Numbered from the stretch's first letter, positions 46,646-55,802 are shown. The stretch: 64,000 nt of DNA from Marivirga tractuosa DSM 4126 (GCF_000183425.1 NC_014759.1:3069001-3133000); one strand, 5' to 3'. Numbers and translations are program-made. The notes: generated by a model from the letters alone, not told the origin.

Positions 46646-46914
46646 ATTATTTCGAAATTTCTTTATGGGGAGCACTTTTAGCGTTGGTGGTGGCCTTATT
46701 GATTACTTTAATTCGTTTTATTTATGGCCCTAAATTTATGGATCGCATTGTAACTTTTGATTTAATGACGGCAAACCTTATAGGAATCATTACTATTTAT
46801 GCCATTGTTTCCGATAATGATTTGCTATTAGATGTAGCCTTAGTGCTGGCCATGATTGGCTTTTTCTCCATTATTGCTTTTGCCTATTACGTCAAAAAAA
46901 GAACTGAAAAATGA
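46642..46914 (+). CDS. mnhF: Na+/H+ antiporter subunit F
   Basis: A 90-residue three-helix protein. The RFIYGPKFMDRIVTFDLMTA segment is the MnhF/MrpF signature, usually GPxxxDRVVALD. It belongs to the minor-subunit part of the Mrp complex and overlaps both neighbouring genes by 4 bases. Confidence 0.94.
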   Translation: MNYFEISLWGALLALVVALLITLIRFIYGPKFMDRIVTFDLMTANLIGIITIYAIVSDNDLLLDVALVLAMIGFFSIIAFAYYVKKRTEK

Positions 46915-47246
46915 TGACTGAAATTATCATATTAATTTTAATATTCTCAGGAGTTTTTCTGATGTTTATAGCCTCTGTAGGTTTGTTTAAAATGCCTGAT
47001 ATATATACTAGAATGTCAGCCGTAACAAAAGCCGTCACATTTAAAGTTGGGTTGATTGTATTAAGTGCTTGTATTTATTTCGATAGTTTTCCGGTGATTT
47101 TAAAATCAGGCTTCATAATTTTATTATTATTGTTGACAACACCTGTTTCTTCACATTTATTAGGAAAAGAAGCGCACGAAAGAAGTGCTCCTTTATGGAG
47201 AAAGACCATAATTGATGAACTAACTAACAGAAGGAAAAATAAATAA
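46911..47246 (+). CDS. mnhG: Na+/H+ antiporter subunit G
   Basis: A 111-residue protein with three helices. ASVGLFKMPDIYTRMSAVTK is the MnhG signature (usually GxxRxPDxYTRLHA). It completes the A-B-C-D-E-F-G order of group 1 Mrp operons. The operon ends here, 10 bases before the end of the convergent gene at 47257, without an obvious terminator hairpin between. Confidence 0.93.
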   Translation: MMTEIIILILIFSGVFLMFIASVGLFKMPDIYTRMSAVTKAVTFKVGLIVLSACIYFDSFPVILKSGFIILLLLLTTPVSSHLLGKEAHERSAPLWRKTIIDELTNRRKNK

Positions 47247-47256
47247 TTGAATTGGT

Positions 47257-48213
47257 TCAGTCCTCATTATTATTACCCGAATCTACTTCTTCTAATGTTT
47301 TATTAATTTCATCAATAATAATATTAAGTTCTTGCGAGGGAGGTCTTAATTTTTCAAACAAAGACCTTAATTCTTTTGGATCGTCAGAATAATGAGAAAT
47401 GTTGATTAATCCCATAATTCTAGCCAAAGGGCCTCGTACTTTATGTGCATTTATATTAGCGTAATCAATTATCTGCCTGTTCTTTGAATCAATAACTTTA
47501 GTTCTTTCTTCAACCAAAGCCTCTAAATTACGGTTGATTGCTTCATATTCCTCATTTTTAGCAATCAGCTCTTGTTGTGTTTCTTCTAGTACTTTATTAG
47601 TACTTCTCAAACGTTTTTCATATTGAGTATTGGTTCTATTATACCATAAAAGAGTGGTGGTTGAAAAAAATGCTACAAAAAGGGGCGGCAATTTAAAGTC
47701 ACTAAAATTCGTCACTAATTCTTTCATGGCTTCCGGTGGATTACCATATTGTAGTAGTAGTTTATCAATGAATAAGGTTACTAGAAGGTAATAAATAAAA
47801 AATAGGGTGATGTAAATTTTTTCATTGTTGTGGTTAAATAGAATAAAAGGGATAGAACAAAAAATTGCTCCTGCATATTGAAACCAAATAAATTGCCCAG
47901 GAAAAATGTCACCAATAATTATCGGAACTCCCAGGAGAATAAATCCAGGAAAAAATAGAAAGATACTTTTTGATAATCTATAATGCTTTTTATGGTTCAA
48001 AAATGGAATCAATAGCATCAAAAAAAAGACTCCAGCTCTTCTGTATGCAGCTAAATAATTTTCTGTATTGAATATATCGTTTAGGAATACCAATATCATG
48101 ACAACAGCTAAAAACAGAGCCATAGCATTAGTAAGGAAGACTTTTCTCTTCTCATCATCATCCATATTTGAATGAATCCCAGCTTTTGTCCAATATTTTA
48201 TATATTCCGGCAA
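47257..48213 (-). CDS. membrane protein with coiled coil and histidine-kinase dimerisation motif, no ATPase domain
   Basis: A 318-residue protein: about six helices between residues 30 and 190, a coiled coil at 195-245 containing EALVEERTKV, then the DHp-like helix INAHKVRGPLARIMGLI with candidate phospho-acceptor H257. It stops about 60 residues later (EEVDSGNNNED), and no HATPase domain follows in any frame. The same local motif in the intact kinase at 30833 is AHNLRAPVARLLGL. It may be a phosphotransfer partner or a degenerate sensor. The start is probably TTG at 48213, keeping the KYWTKAGIHSNM segment; an ATG at 48165 would shorten it by 16 residues. Confidence 0.78.
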   Translation of the reverse strand: MPEYIKYWTKAGIHSNMDDDEKRKVFLTNAMALFLAVVMILVFLNDIFNTENYLAAYRRAGVFFLMLLIPFLNHKKHYRLSKSIFLFFPGFILLGVPIIIGDIFPGQFIWFQYAGAIFCSIPFILFNHNNEKIYITLFFIYYLLVTLFIDKLLLQYGNPPEAMKELVTNFSDFKLPPLFVAFFSTTTLLWYNRTNTQYEKRLRSTNKVLEETQQELIAKNEEYEAINRNLEALVEERTKVIDSKNRQIIDYANINAHKVRGPLARIMGLINISHYSDDPKELRSLFEKLRPPSQELNIIIDEINKTLEEVDSGNNNED

Positions 48214-48315
48214 CCTTATTTTATGTATAAGCTTTTCTATAACTCAAAATAGAAAATAAAGTTGATATTTTAGAAAAATTACGACCAAGGATATCTTTCT
48301 TTCTTTGAAGTGGGA

Positions 48316-48352
48316 TTTTTGTTCATTGGCTTTCCATTTTTTAGTACCTTTG
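48316..48352 (+). promoter_or_regulatory. promoter of glmM
   Basis: TAccTTTG at 48345-48352 is a perfect -7 element. TTTTTG at 48316-48321 lies 23 bases upstream as a -33 element; a closer TTG at 48326 gives 16. The start codon lies 25 bases after the -7 element. Confidence 0.65.
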
Positions 48353-48377
48353 CCGATTGAAACAAACAATAGTTTAA

Positions 48378-49772
48378 GTGACCTTAATAAAATCAATTTC
48401 CGGCATACGAGGAACCATAGGTGGAAAAACGGGAGATGGATTAACGCCCGTTGATATCGTAAAGTTTAGTAGCGCATATGCAGCTTGGTTAAGAACCAGA
48501 TCGGAGAACAATAAAGTAGTGATAGGCAGAGATGCTAGACCTACCGGTGAAATGGTGTCTAAATTAGTAGCTGCTACGCTACAAGGCATGGGAATGAATG
48601 TAGTAGACCTTGGTTTATCTACCACCCCAACAGTAGAGATAGCGGTTGTGTTGGAAAAAGCTGCAGGTGGAATTATCCTGACGGCTAGCCATAACCCAGT
48701 TCAATGGAATGCTTTAAAGCTCTTAAATGAAAAAGGAGAGTTTATTTCAGGTGATGATGGGCAAGCAATTTTGGATTTGGCTGAAAGTGCGGATTATAAC
48801 TTCAGTGAAGTAAAGAAGATAGGAAAATACACTACTCAAGACCATTACATCCAAAAGCATATCGACATGGTAATTGATTTGCCTTTGGTGGATGTTGCCG
48901 CTATTCGTGAAAGAAAGTTTAAGGTCGTAGTTGATGCTGTTAATAGTACTGGCGGCATTGCAATTCCTAAGCTATTGAAATCTTTGGGTGTTGCAGAAGT
49001 CAGGGAGCTCTATTGCTATCCTGATGGGAATTTCCCACATAACCCAGAGCCGTTGCCTGAAAACATTACACATATCAGTAATGAATTAGCAAACGGAAGC
49101 TATGATTTAGGGTTTGTTTTAGATCCTGATGTGGACAGGTTAGCTATAGTAAACGAAGATGGTACTCCCTTTGGAGAGGAATATACTTTAGTGGCTGTAG
49201 CAGATTATATCTTAAGCCAGCAAAAAGGAAATACGGTGTCCAATCTTTCAAGTACCCGTGCATTGAGAGATGTGACTGAAAAAAGGGGAGGCAAATATGA
49301 GGCTTCGGCAGTTGGAGAAGTAAATGTGGTAACCAAGATGAAAGAGACCAATGCAATAATTGGTGGAGAAGGAAATGGTGGAATTATTTATCCTGAATTG
49401 CATTACGGAAGAGATGCTTTAGTGGGAATTGCATTATTTCTTACTCATTTAGCCAAGTCCGGAAAGTCTTGTTCTCAACTTAGAGCATCTTTCCCAAGTT
49501 ACCATATTTCCAAAAATAAAATTGAATTAACACCTGAAATTGATGTTGATGGTATTTTGGAAGCCATTCAAGTGCGCTATAAAAACCAGCCTATTAATAC
49601 AATTGATGGCGTTAAAGTAGAATTTGACAAAGAATGGGTGCATTTGAGAAAATCAAATACAGAGCCCATTATCAGAATTTACTCTGAATCCGATTCTGAA
49701 TCAAAAGCAGAGCATTTAGCGCAGAAAATGATTTCGGATATTAAAGAGATTATTGCATATAAAGAAAACTAA
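48378..49772 (+). CDS. glmM: phosphoglucosamine mutase
   Basis: A 464-residue alpha-D-phosphohexomutase. The active-site serine S104 is in TASHNP (102-107), the metal-binding loop DPDVDR is at 249-254, the sugar-binding loop GEGNGG at 330-335, and the phosphate-binding RKSNTEPIIR near the C-terminus. In Bacteroidota this form is taken as GlmM (glucosamine 6-phosphate to 1-phosphate), feeding the GlmU-like enzyme encoded at 22122; phosphomannomutase activity cannot be excluded. The start is GTG, giving MTLIKSISGIRGTIGG, the conserved N-terminus. Confidence 0.9.
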   Translation: MTLIKSISGIRGTIGGKTGDGLTPVDIVKFSSAYAAWLRTRSENNKVVIGRDARPTGEMVSKLVAATLQGMGMNVVDLGLSTTPTVEIAVVLEKAAGGIILTASHNPVQWNALKLLNEKGEFISGDDGQAILDLAESADYNFSEVKKIGKYTTQDHYIQKHIDMVIDLPLVDVAAIRERKFKVVVDAVNSTGGIAIPKLLKSLGVAEVRELYCYPDGNFPHNPEPLPENITHISNELANGSYDLGFVLDPDVDRLAIVNEDGTPFGEEYTLVAVADYILSQQKGNTVSNLSSTRALRDVTEKRGGKYEASAVGEVNVVTKMKETNAIIGGEGNGGIIYPELHYGRDALVGIALFLTHLAKSGKSCSQLRASFPSYHISKNKIELTPEIDVDGILEAIQVRYKNQPINTIDGVKVEFDKEWVHLRKSNTEPIIRIYSESDSESKAEHLAQKMISDIKEIIAYKEN

Positions 49773-49776
49773 TATT

Positions 49777-50925
49777 ATGGCAGGGATTTATTTAGATAAT
49801 GCAGCAACTACCGCTTTAGACCCTGAAGTTTTTGAAGCGATGAAGCCTTATATGCTGAATCATTATGGCAACCCTTCCTCCATCCATTCTCATGGACGAG
49901 AGGTAAGGACTGCCATTGAAAAATCAAGAAGGACAATTGCTGAATTGTTGAACACTTCTCCTTCTGAAATATTTTTCACCTCTGGAGGAACTGAAGCAGA
50001 TAATACGGCTTTAAGGTGCAGCATTGAACAAAAGGGAATAAAGAAAGTACTGACATCTAAAATTGAACATCATGCAGTTTTGCATACTCTTCAGCATTTA
50101 GAGAAGTGTGGACAAATTGAGCTGGATTTTGTCACTTTAGACAAAAATGGCTCAGTTGAATTAGATGCTTTGAAAGATTGGTTGAGCAAGAATCCTGATA
50201 GTTTAGTTTCCTTAATGCATGGTAATAATGAAATAGGAAATATTCTGGATATTGAAGAGGTGGGCTGGCTTTGTAAACAGTATGGTGTTGTTTTTCATTC
50301 CGATACAGTTCAAACTATGGCGCACTACAACCATGATTTACAGGAAATCAAGGCGCAGCATATAGTTGGAGCTGCGCATAAATTTCATGGGCCTAAAGGT
50401 GTCGGATTTTTATATATAAATAATGAGCATAAAATTCATCCTTTTATTCATGGCGGTGCGCAAGAGCGAAATATGCGTGGAGGAACTGAGAATGTGTATG
50501 GAATAGTAGGTTTGGCAAAGGCAATGGAAATTGCATACAGGGATATGGAAGAGCACCAAAACCATATTCAGGGCTTAAAAGACAGAATGATACAGAAGTT
50601 AAAGGCTAAAGTTGAAGGCGTGGGATTTAATGGGTTATGTGAAGATCCTGATAAAAGTCTGTATACAGTATTAAATGTTTGCCTGCCGCCATCTGATATG
50701 AGCGATATGCTTTTATTCAATTTAGATATTAAAGGTATTTCAGCAAGTGGAGGATCAGCCTGCAGCAGTGGAAGTGATGTTGGCTCGCATGTAATTGCAG
50801 AATTAGGGAAAGCCTCCGAAAGACCAAATGTGAGATTTTCATTCAGTAAATATAATACAGCCGAGGAAATTGATAAAGCAGTAGACGCTTTAGCAGAAAT
50901 TTATGAGAAGAAGACTGTCGGCTAA
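49777..50925 (+). CDS. cysteine desulfurase (NifS/IscS-like)
   Basis: A 382-residue class V PLP enzyme. I use the ATG at 49777, which begins MAGIYLDNAATT as in the family; a TTG eight codons earlier inside the glmM end is unlikely. The PLP lysine K202 is in AAHKFHGPKG and the catalytic cysteine C329 in GGSACSSGSDVGSH, with SGGTEADN at 69-76. It removes sulfur from cysteine for iron-sulfur or other cofactor assembly. It begins 4 bases after glmM. No IscU or SUF scaffold is adjacent. Confidence 0.92.
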   Translation: MAGIYLDNAATTALDPEVFEAMKPYMLNHYGNPSSIHSHGREVRTAIEKSRRTIAELLNTSPSEIFFTSGGTEADNTALRCSIEQKGIKKVLTSKIEHHAVLHTLQHLEKCGQIELDFVTLDKNGSVELDALKDWLSKNPDSLVSLMHGNNEIGNILDIEEVGWLCKQYGVVFHSDTVQTMAHYNHDLQEIKAQHIVGAAHKFHGPKGVGFLYINNEHKIHPFIHGGAQERNMRGGTENVYGIVGLAKAMEIAYRDMEEHQNHIQGLKDRMIQKLKAKVEGVGFNGLCEDPDKSLYTVLNVCLPPSDMSDMLLFNLDIKGISASGGSACSSGSDVGSHVIAELGKASERPNVRFSFSKYNTAEEIDKAVDALAEIYEKKTVG

Positions 50926-50932
50926 TTCTTAG

Positions 50933-50964
50933 ACTTTTCCAAAGTTTTAAAACTTTGGAAAAGT
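50933..50964. terminator. bidirectional hairpin terminator
   Basis: A perfect 14-bp stem ACTTTTCCAAAGTT (50933-50946) and AACTTTGGAAAAGT (50951-50964) with loop TTAA. It lies between the convergent cysteine desulfurase and universal stress protein genes. The U-tract is short on both sides. Confidence 0.75.
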
Positions 50965-50977
50965 TCATTTCTAGCAA

Positions 50978-51892
50978 TTAAAGTTTAAGCAAAGCTTTCA
51001 AAAAGCCCATATTTTCGCCTTTTTCTTTTACAATCATCAAAGGAATCTCGCTGTCATAAATTACTACTTTTTCTGCTACGCTTCCTAGTAAAATAGAGGC
51101 TAGCCCAGTTCTTCCTTTTGAGCCCATAATAATCATGTCGGTATTTTGATTCGAAGCAAATCCAAATATTTTATCAGCTGGCGAATCATCATCATCTAAT
51201 ACATAATGACATTCTAAATCTGCCGGAAAGTCATTTCTTTTTATAAATTCATTGAAATCAGTTTTGGCATGCCCTTTCATAATCGTAGCAAATTCATCAT
51301 AACTTTTGCCTGTTTTATGATAGCCGACAGGAACTCTAAATACATTTAAAAGAGACAAATCAATGTTTTTATCTTTAGTAATAGCTAAAGCTTCTTCTAC
51401 AGCTAGTTTAGAATGCTTTGAGAAATCCACTGAGACTACTACTTTATCCAATTTAAAATTAAATCCTTCAGGCACCATCATAAGTGAAGTTTGGGCTACT
51501 TTGGCTATTTTATTAGGGACAATTCCTCCGCCTTTTAGTTTTCTCTTCCTACCCATCACCATCATGTCAACATCTTTGATGTTAACCCATTTTAAAATTT
51601 GTTCAGATGGATCTCCTTCTTTGATTTCAATTACTTTTTCACAATCATAGCTACTTTCCCAGGCTTTTTCTACCACTTTGTCTATTGAATCCGCAATAGA
51701 TTCATCATTGGGCGCCATTAAATCAGGGTAATTTTTTCTTAAATCCTCAGGTAATTCTAAGTCTTTGGCGACATGGATAAAATACACTTTCTCACTTTTT
51801 AAAAATTTTGCTAAATGAGATGAATATTTAATTAATTGTTCATCCATTTCAGATAGATCAAGTGCAATTAAGAGTCGTTCTATTTTATACAT
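50978..51892 (-). CDS. tandem universal stress protein (two Usp domains)
   Basis: A 304-residue cytoplasmic protein with two UspA domains. The first (1-140) has VMGRKRKLKGGGIVPNKIA. The second (150-290) has the complete ATP-binding motif IIMGSKGRTGLASILLGSVA followed by SEIPLMIVKE. Such tandem proteins are thought to bind nucleotide and to respond to starvation or stress; no partner is known from context. It is transcribed after the M1 aminopeptidase gene, 23 bases downstream. Confidence 0.92.
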   Translation of the reverse strand: MYKIERLLIALDLSEMDEQLIKYSSHLAKFLKSEKVYFIHVAKDLELPEDLRKNYPDLMAPNDESIADSIDKVVEKAWESSYDCEKVIEIKEGDPSEQILKWVNIKDVDMMVMGRKRKLKGGGIVPNKIAKVAQTSLMMVPEGFNFKLDKVVVSVDFSKHSKLAVEEALAITKDKNIDLSLLNVFRVPVGYHKTGKSYDEFATIMKGHAKTDFNEFIKRNDFPADLECHYVLDDDDSPADKIFGFASNQNTDMIIMGSKGRTGLASILLGSVAEKVVIYDSEIPLMIVKEKGENMGFLKALLKL

Positions 51893-51915
51893 TTCAATTC
51901 TATTTATTTAAAAAT

Positions 51916-53799
51916 TCAGTCAGTTTCGTAATTTAATAATTTATCTAACGAAATGTAGCTGACATAGTGGTAATTTTCTCTTGCTTTTTTATAGATGTTT
52001 AATGCTATACTTTTACCAGTTTCAGTTTTAATAAGTTCACCATATATAGGCATTAAGAATTTTTTTCTCCCAGTATTGATTAGGAAGTTTTCCATTGCTT
52101 TATAGGCAGGGAGATAATCTTTCTTTATAGCTAGTAAAAACCATTCAGTTAATACTTCTGCATTACCACTATTGGTAAAATTGAATTTCTCATCTACAGC
52201 TCTTACTTCACTATATCCAATTGAATCTGGAAGTTGATGAAAAAAATGTAAGAATTCATGCGTGCTCCAATCTTGAGTTTTTAAAGTATCAATACTTTCA
52301 GTATTCAACCAATTTGCAATTGATTGCTCTACATTTCTGAATCTTTCAGAATTTGGTTTTGGTAAATCATCAGGAATTCCAGCACTATAAATCCAATTGG
52401 AGAATAAATCCTTTGGAAGCTCAATACCTTTTTTTGCAAATAGATTCTGCTCCATATACAAAAGAAATTGCTCAGTATTGATGCTTTGAAAGGCGTGCTC
52501 GTTGAAATATTGCTTTAAGAAAGTGTCGAAATTTTCTCTTCCAGTTAGCTCTTCGATTTTTCTTAAAAAGAAGTAGCCTTTGTCATATGCAATGGCGGCC
52601 ATTCCCACATCTGGATTTCGCCCTTTTAAATCTAATTTCAAATGGGTGTCTTCGGCATTTTCATTGTCAATTAATTCTTGAGATTCCTCTTTTAATTCCT
52701 TTAAAGAAATAGAGGCTAACATTTCGGAATAATCCTTACTATAAAGTGCTTCCATAATGCGATATTCAAAATAAACCGTGAAGCCTTCATTCAACCAGAA
52801 ATCATCCCAAGTGGCATTGGTCACCAAATTTCCTGACCAACTATGAGCAAGCTCATGAGCAATTAAAGAAACTAATGATTTATCGCCCGATAAAATCGTT
52901 GGGGTTGCAAAGGTTAAGCGAGGATTTTCCATTCCCCCAAAAGGAAAGCTCGGTGGTAAAACCAATACATCAAACTGTTCCCATCTATATTTTCCATAAA
53001 GCTCTTCAGCAGTTTCCAAGAATGATTGTAAATCTTCTAAATCTGCTATTGCTTTATCTAAAGTAGTTGATTCAGCGTAAATCCCAGTTTCATCACCAGT
53101 TTTATGATATTCCAAATCACCAACAGCTAAAGCCATCAAATATGCAGGAAGAGGTTGTTCCATCTTAAAGCTATAATTTCCTGTTGAATCGATTTTTTGC
53201 GGATTTTCAGCGCTCATTAAGGCTAAATTTCCTTGGGGCACTTTTACTTTAGCTTCATAAGTAAATCTTATGCCAGGTGAATCTTGGATGGGGATCCATG
53301 ATCTACACAAAATAGCTTGAGATTGGGTGAATAGAAATGGAGAAGCTCCAGCAGTTTGTTGTGCATTTAACCATTGTAATGCCTCAGCACTTGGAGGTGT
53401 TTTATATTGAATACTGATTGTCTCCGTCTCTTTCGATAGTCGTATGTGCAGAGCTTGCCCAAGTATTTCATCTTTTTCTTTTAATTCAAAATTAGTGTCT
53501 TCATTTTCATTTAGCCATACCTTTTCAATATGCAAGTTTTTAGTGTCTAGGATTATTTTTGTGGCATTTGGTGCTTTACTAATATCATATTGAGCTATAG
53601 CTTGTATGGTTTTATTCTCAAAATTGATATCCGCTGTCCACTTGAGATGAGTAATTACAGCCTCTTTCGGTTTGGAAAAAGAATGTTGATCAATTTCCTG
53701 TAAATTTTTAGTGATTATTCTAGTTCTTTCCATTTCTTTATTTTCAGTACAAGAAAATAACCCTAATATTATAGAAAATAATAAAGCTGATTTTTTCAT
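51916..53799 (-). CDS. M1-family aminopeptidase lipoprotein
   Basis: A 627-residue zinc aminopeptidase anchored as a lipoprotein (lipobox LGLFSC, Cys17). The substrate-recognition motif GGMEN is at 288-292, the zinc site HELAHSWSG at 315-323, and the third ligand in NEGF (E338), as in the LTA4-hydrolase subgroup of M1. The N-terminal domain has a QPLPAYLMALAVGDLE strand. It probably degrades peptides in the periplasm or at the cell surface. Confidence 0.93.
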   Translation of the reverse strand: MKKSALLFSIILGLFSCTENKEMERTRIITKNLQEIDQHSFSKPKEAVITHLKWTADINFENKTIQAIAQYDISKAPNATKIILDTKNLHIEKVWLNENEDTNFELKEKDEILGQALHIRLSKETETISIQYKTPPSAEALQWLNAQQTAGASPFLFTQSQAILCRSWIPIQDSPGIRFTYEAKVKVPQGNLALMSAENPQKIDSTGNYSFKMEQPLPAYLMALAVGDLEYHKTGDETGIYAESTTLDKAIADLEDLQSFLETAEELYGKYRWEQFDVLVLPPSFPFGGMENPRLTFATPTILSGDKSLVSLIAHELAHSWSGNLVTNATWDDFWLNEGFTVYFEYRIMEALYSKDYSEMLASISLKELKEESQELIDNENAEDTHLKLDLKGRNPDVGMAAIAYDKGYFFLRKIEELTGRENFDTFLKQYFNEHAFQSINTEQFLLYMEQNLFAKKGIELPKDLFSNWIYSAGIPDDLPKPNSERFRNVEQSIANWLNTESIDTLKTQDWSTHEFLHFFHQLPDSIGYSEVRAVDEKFNFTNSGNAEVLTEWFLLAIKKDYLPAYKAMENFLINTGRKKFLMPIYGELIKTETGKSIALNIYKKARENYHYVSYISLDKLLNYETD

Positions 53800-54013
53800 T
53801 TTTAGTGATTAAAACTCTAATTATAGAACTGTTATTTTAAAATATTAAAGCTGAGGCTAAATTAGTTAAATGAATTCATCCTACCTTAAAAGCAATTTAT
53901 TATATTTAAATGGCACTGAAAAAAGTAGTGTTTAAAGTAAAAAAACTGATAACTATCGAAAACCACGATAAGATTTTGAAGTTAACGTAATTTGTTATCA
54001 TATTTGATGCAGT

Positions 54014-54388
54014 ATGTTTAGAATGTCAGGAACACATCAGAGACCCACAGTGGTCATCGATATAGAAAAAGGTTTTTTTGAAATCTCAGGATCCTCTATT
54101 CCTGAGAATCCAATGGATGTTTTCACACCAATATTTGATCATCTTAATCGATATATGGAAGACCCATGTCCGGTTACAGAATTACATTTCCGTTTAGATT
54201 ACTTTAATACCAGTACTTCCAAGTTGATGCTGGATATGATTCACAAAATGGAATCCATCAAGGAGCAGAATGGTAAGGATGTAAAAATCAAATGGTTTTA
54301 CAGAGAGGCAGATGATGATATGATGGAAATAGGAGAGGATTTCGCTAATCTTTGTAGATTGCCAATTGAAATTATTCCTTATAGTTAA
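54014..54388 (+). CDS. SiaC-family (DUF1987) regulatory phosphoprotein
   Basis: A 124-residue soluble protein. GFFEISGSSIPENPMDVFTP and the RLDYFNTSTSK segment match DUF1987/SiaC. The Ser/Thr cluster at 65-69 (NTSTS) contains T68, at the position phosphorylated in the P. aeruginosa SiaC system, where SiaC partners a kinase, a phosphatase and a diguanylate cyclase. No such partner gene is adjacent here, so its circuit must be encoded elsewhere or differ. It is a single gene, divergent from the M1 peptidase. Confidence 0.85.
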   Translation: MFRMSGTHQRPTVVIDIEKGFFEISGSSIPENPMDVFTPIFDHLNRYMEDPCPVTELHFRLDYFNTSTSKLMLDMIHKMESIKEQNGKDVKIKWFYREADDDMMEIGEDFANLCRLPIEIIPYS

Positions 54389-54416
54389 AGAGCTCCCAAG
54401 CCCCCAGCCCCCTATA

Positions 54417-54433
54417 ATCCCCCAAAGGGGGAT
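54417..54433. repeat. G-run/C-run hairpin ATCCCCC-AAA-GGGGGAT
   Basis: Just after the SiaC gene, inside a C-rich line, ATCCCCC pairs with GGGGGAT around AAA. There is no T-run after it. Similar C/G-run hairpins occur at the right end of the window (CTCCCCT/AGGGGAG at 63746-63764), so it belongs to the intergenic repeats of this genome. It may also act as a weak terminator. Confidence 0.55.
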
Positions 54434-54510
54434 GTGCGCACAGAATATAGTTTTGATGCAAGATATATGTCAGATTTTTCCAAAGTCTGACTAAAATACA
54501 GACTTGGTTG

Positions 54511-54580
54511 TAACTTTGTGCTCTTTGTGAAATCCTTAGTTGCTCTTTGTGGTTAAAAGAGAAAAGCCTAAGGCTTTCAT
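54511..54580 (+). repeat. dispersed CTTTGTG/CTTAGTG repeat, copy B, with hairpin
   Basis: It reads TAACTTTGTGCTCTTTGTGA, then AATCCTTAGTTGCTCTTTGT, GGTTAAAAGAG and the hairpin AAAGCC-TAA-GGCTTT (54563-54577). Word order and spacing match copy A at 23431-23500. It lies between the convergent SiaC and decarboxylase genes. Confidence 0.75.
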
Positions 54581-54587
54581 TTGGATC

Positions 54588-55802
54588 TTAAACTTCCGTT
54601 AAAAATAGCTCCAATTTTTCTATAGTAACATGATCCATTACTACTATTTTATACCATTTTGGGCTTTTATGATTATCAGGAATCAAGCCGTATTTTTTAC
54701 AAACTTCTGGTTTTAAATATGATGCTTTTATGGTTACAATATTAGCATCAGGATATCTGTAAAACTCAAAATTCTTATCTTTTAATGCTTTGCAAAGCCA
54801 TTGGGTTCTATGATTCAAAACCAAGGTTTTCTCATACCATCCATTAGGGCCATAAGTCATTAAGATCATCCAGATGGCAATAGCATTAGCACTAGAACGT
54901 GATCCAATTAATGTGAAATCCTGTCCTTCTACATAACTGGCCTCTTGCGTATTTGCGAAATGCATCCAGTCTTTTCGGATTAAAAATATCCCTGTACCAT
55001 ACGGAGCTTGTAACATTTTATGTGCATCCAATGTCACTGAATTAACATGTGGATTACTAAAGTTTAAATCATTTTTAGACTTAGCAAATGGATAGAAAAA
55101 TCCTCCATAAGCACCATCCACATGTAATTTGAATTCTAAATTTTGCTCTGTAAAATAATCAGTATAAATGCTTACATCATCCACGGAGCCAAACATGGTA
55201 GTCATCATATTAGCCATAATAATGAAGTACTTTTTCCCATCTGCTTGTGCTTGAGAGATAGTCTCTTCCAAGGCTTCTTTACTAATAGCACGATTATTTT
55301 CGTTAACCTTCACTTTGTAAAAGTCGATCTGCAAAACATTTGAAGCTTTTGCAGAGGAATAATGAGCATCTGATGAGCTGATAAGTGCTATTTCATTTAG
55401 GTGGGCTTTGTGCTTTTGCATGAAGTAATTTCTGTAAATCCACACAGCCTGCATATTAGCTTCTGTTCCTCCTGAAGCAACATAACCATCATAATCAGTG
55501 GTGCAGTGTAAAATGTCTTCTGCACAAATCTTAATCACTTCCTTTTCAAGTTCCTGAGTGCCCTTGAAAAAGCTTTCCGATTCGCCTAAGGTATGGCAGC
55601 CAATATGATTCGGATTATGAATTAAGGTAGATAAATAAGGAGCATCTTCTAAAAAAGGTGCATTTTGATAAAACACCTTGTCGTCCAGATGTGAAGCAGG
55701 TAAACCAATAATATTTTCAGTATAGTAATCTACATTTTCTGAAAGTGCAGAAAATATCCTTTGTCTGATCTCTATTTGAGATAGCTTTTTCCACTTTTGC
55801 AT
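54588..55802 (-). CDS. PLP-dependent group II-type amino acid decarboxylase
   Basis: A 404-residue type I-fold PLP enzyme. SGGTEANMQ is at 110-118, the aspartate in HVDGAYGG at 227-234 binds the pyridine nitrogen, and K262 in DAHKMLQAPYGTG forms the Schiff base. This is the group II decarboxylase pattern (glutamate, aspartate, aromatic amino acid decarboxylases). The C-terminus is shorter than GadB, closer to archaeal-type MfnA/aspartate decarboxylases. The substrate cannot be assigned. It is monocistronic and convergent with siaC. Confidence 0.88.
   Translation of the reverse strand: MQKWKKLSQIEIRQRIFSALSENVDYYTENIIGLPASHLDDKVFYQNAPFLEDAPYLSTLIHNPNHIGCHTLGESESFFKGTQELEKEVIKICAEDILHCTTDYDGYVASGGTEANMQAVWIYRNYFMQKHKAHLNEIALISSSDAHYSSAKASNVLQIDFYKVKVNENNRAISKEALEETISQAQADGKKYFIIMANMMTTMFGSVDDVSIYTDYFTEQNLEFKLHVDGAYGGFFYPFAKSKNDLNFSNPHVNSVTLDAHKMLQAPYGTGIFLIRKDWMHFANTQEASYVEGQDFTLIGSRSSANAIAIWMILMTYGPNGWYEKTLVLNHRTQWLCKALKDKNFEFYRYPDANIVTIKASYLKPEVCKKYGLIPDNHKSPKWYKIVVMDHVTIEKLELFLTEV

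Noticed and set aside
49753..49776. TTG start for the cysteine desulfurase inside the end of glmM
   Set aside because: The ATG at 49777 gives the conserved start MAGIYLDNAATT and clean 4-base spacing.
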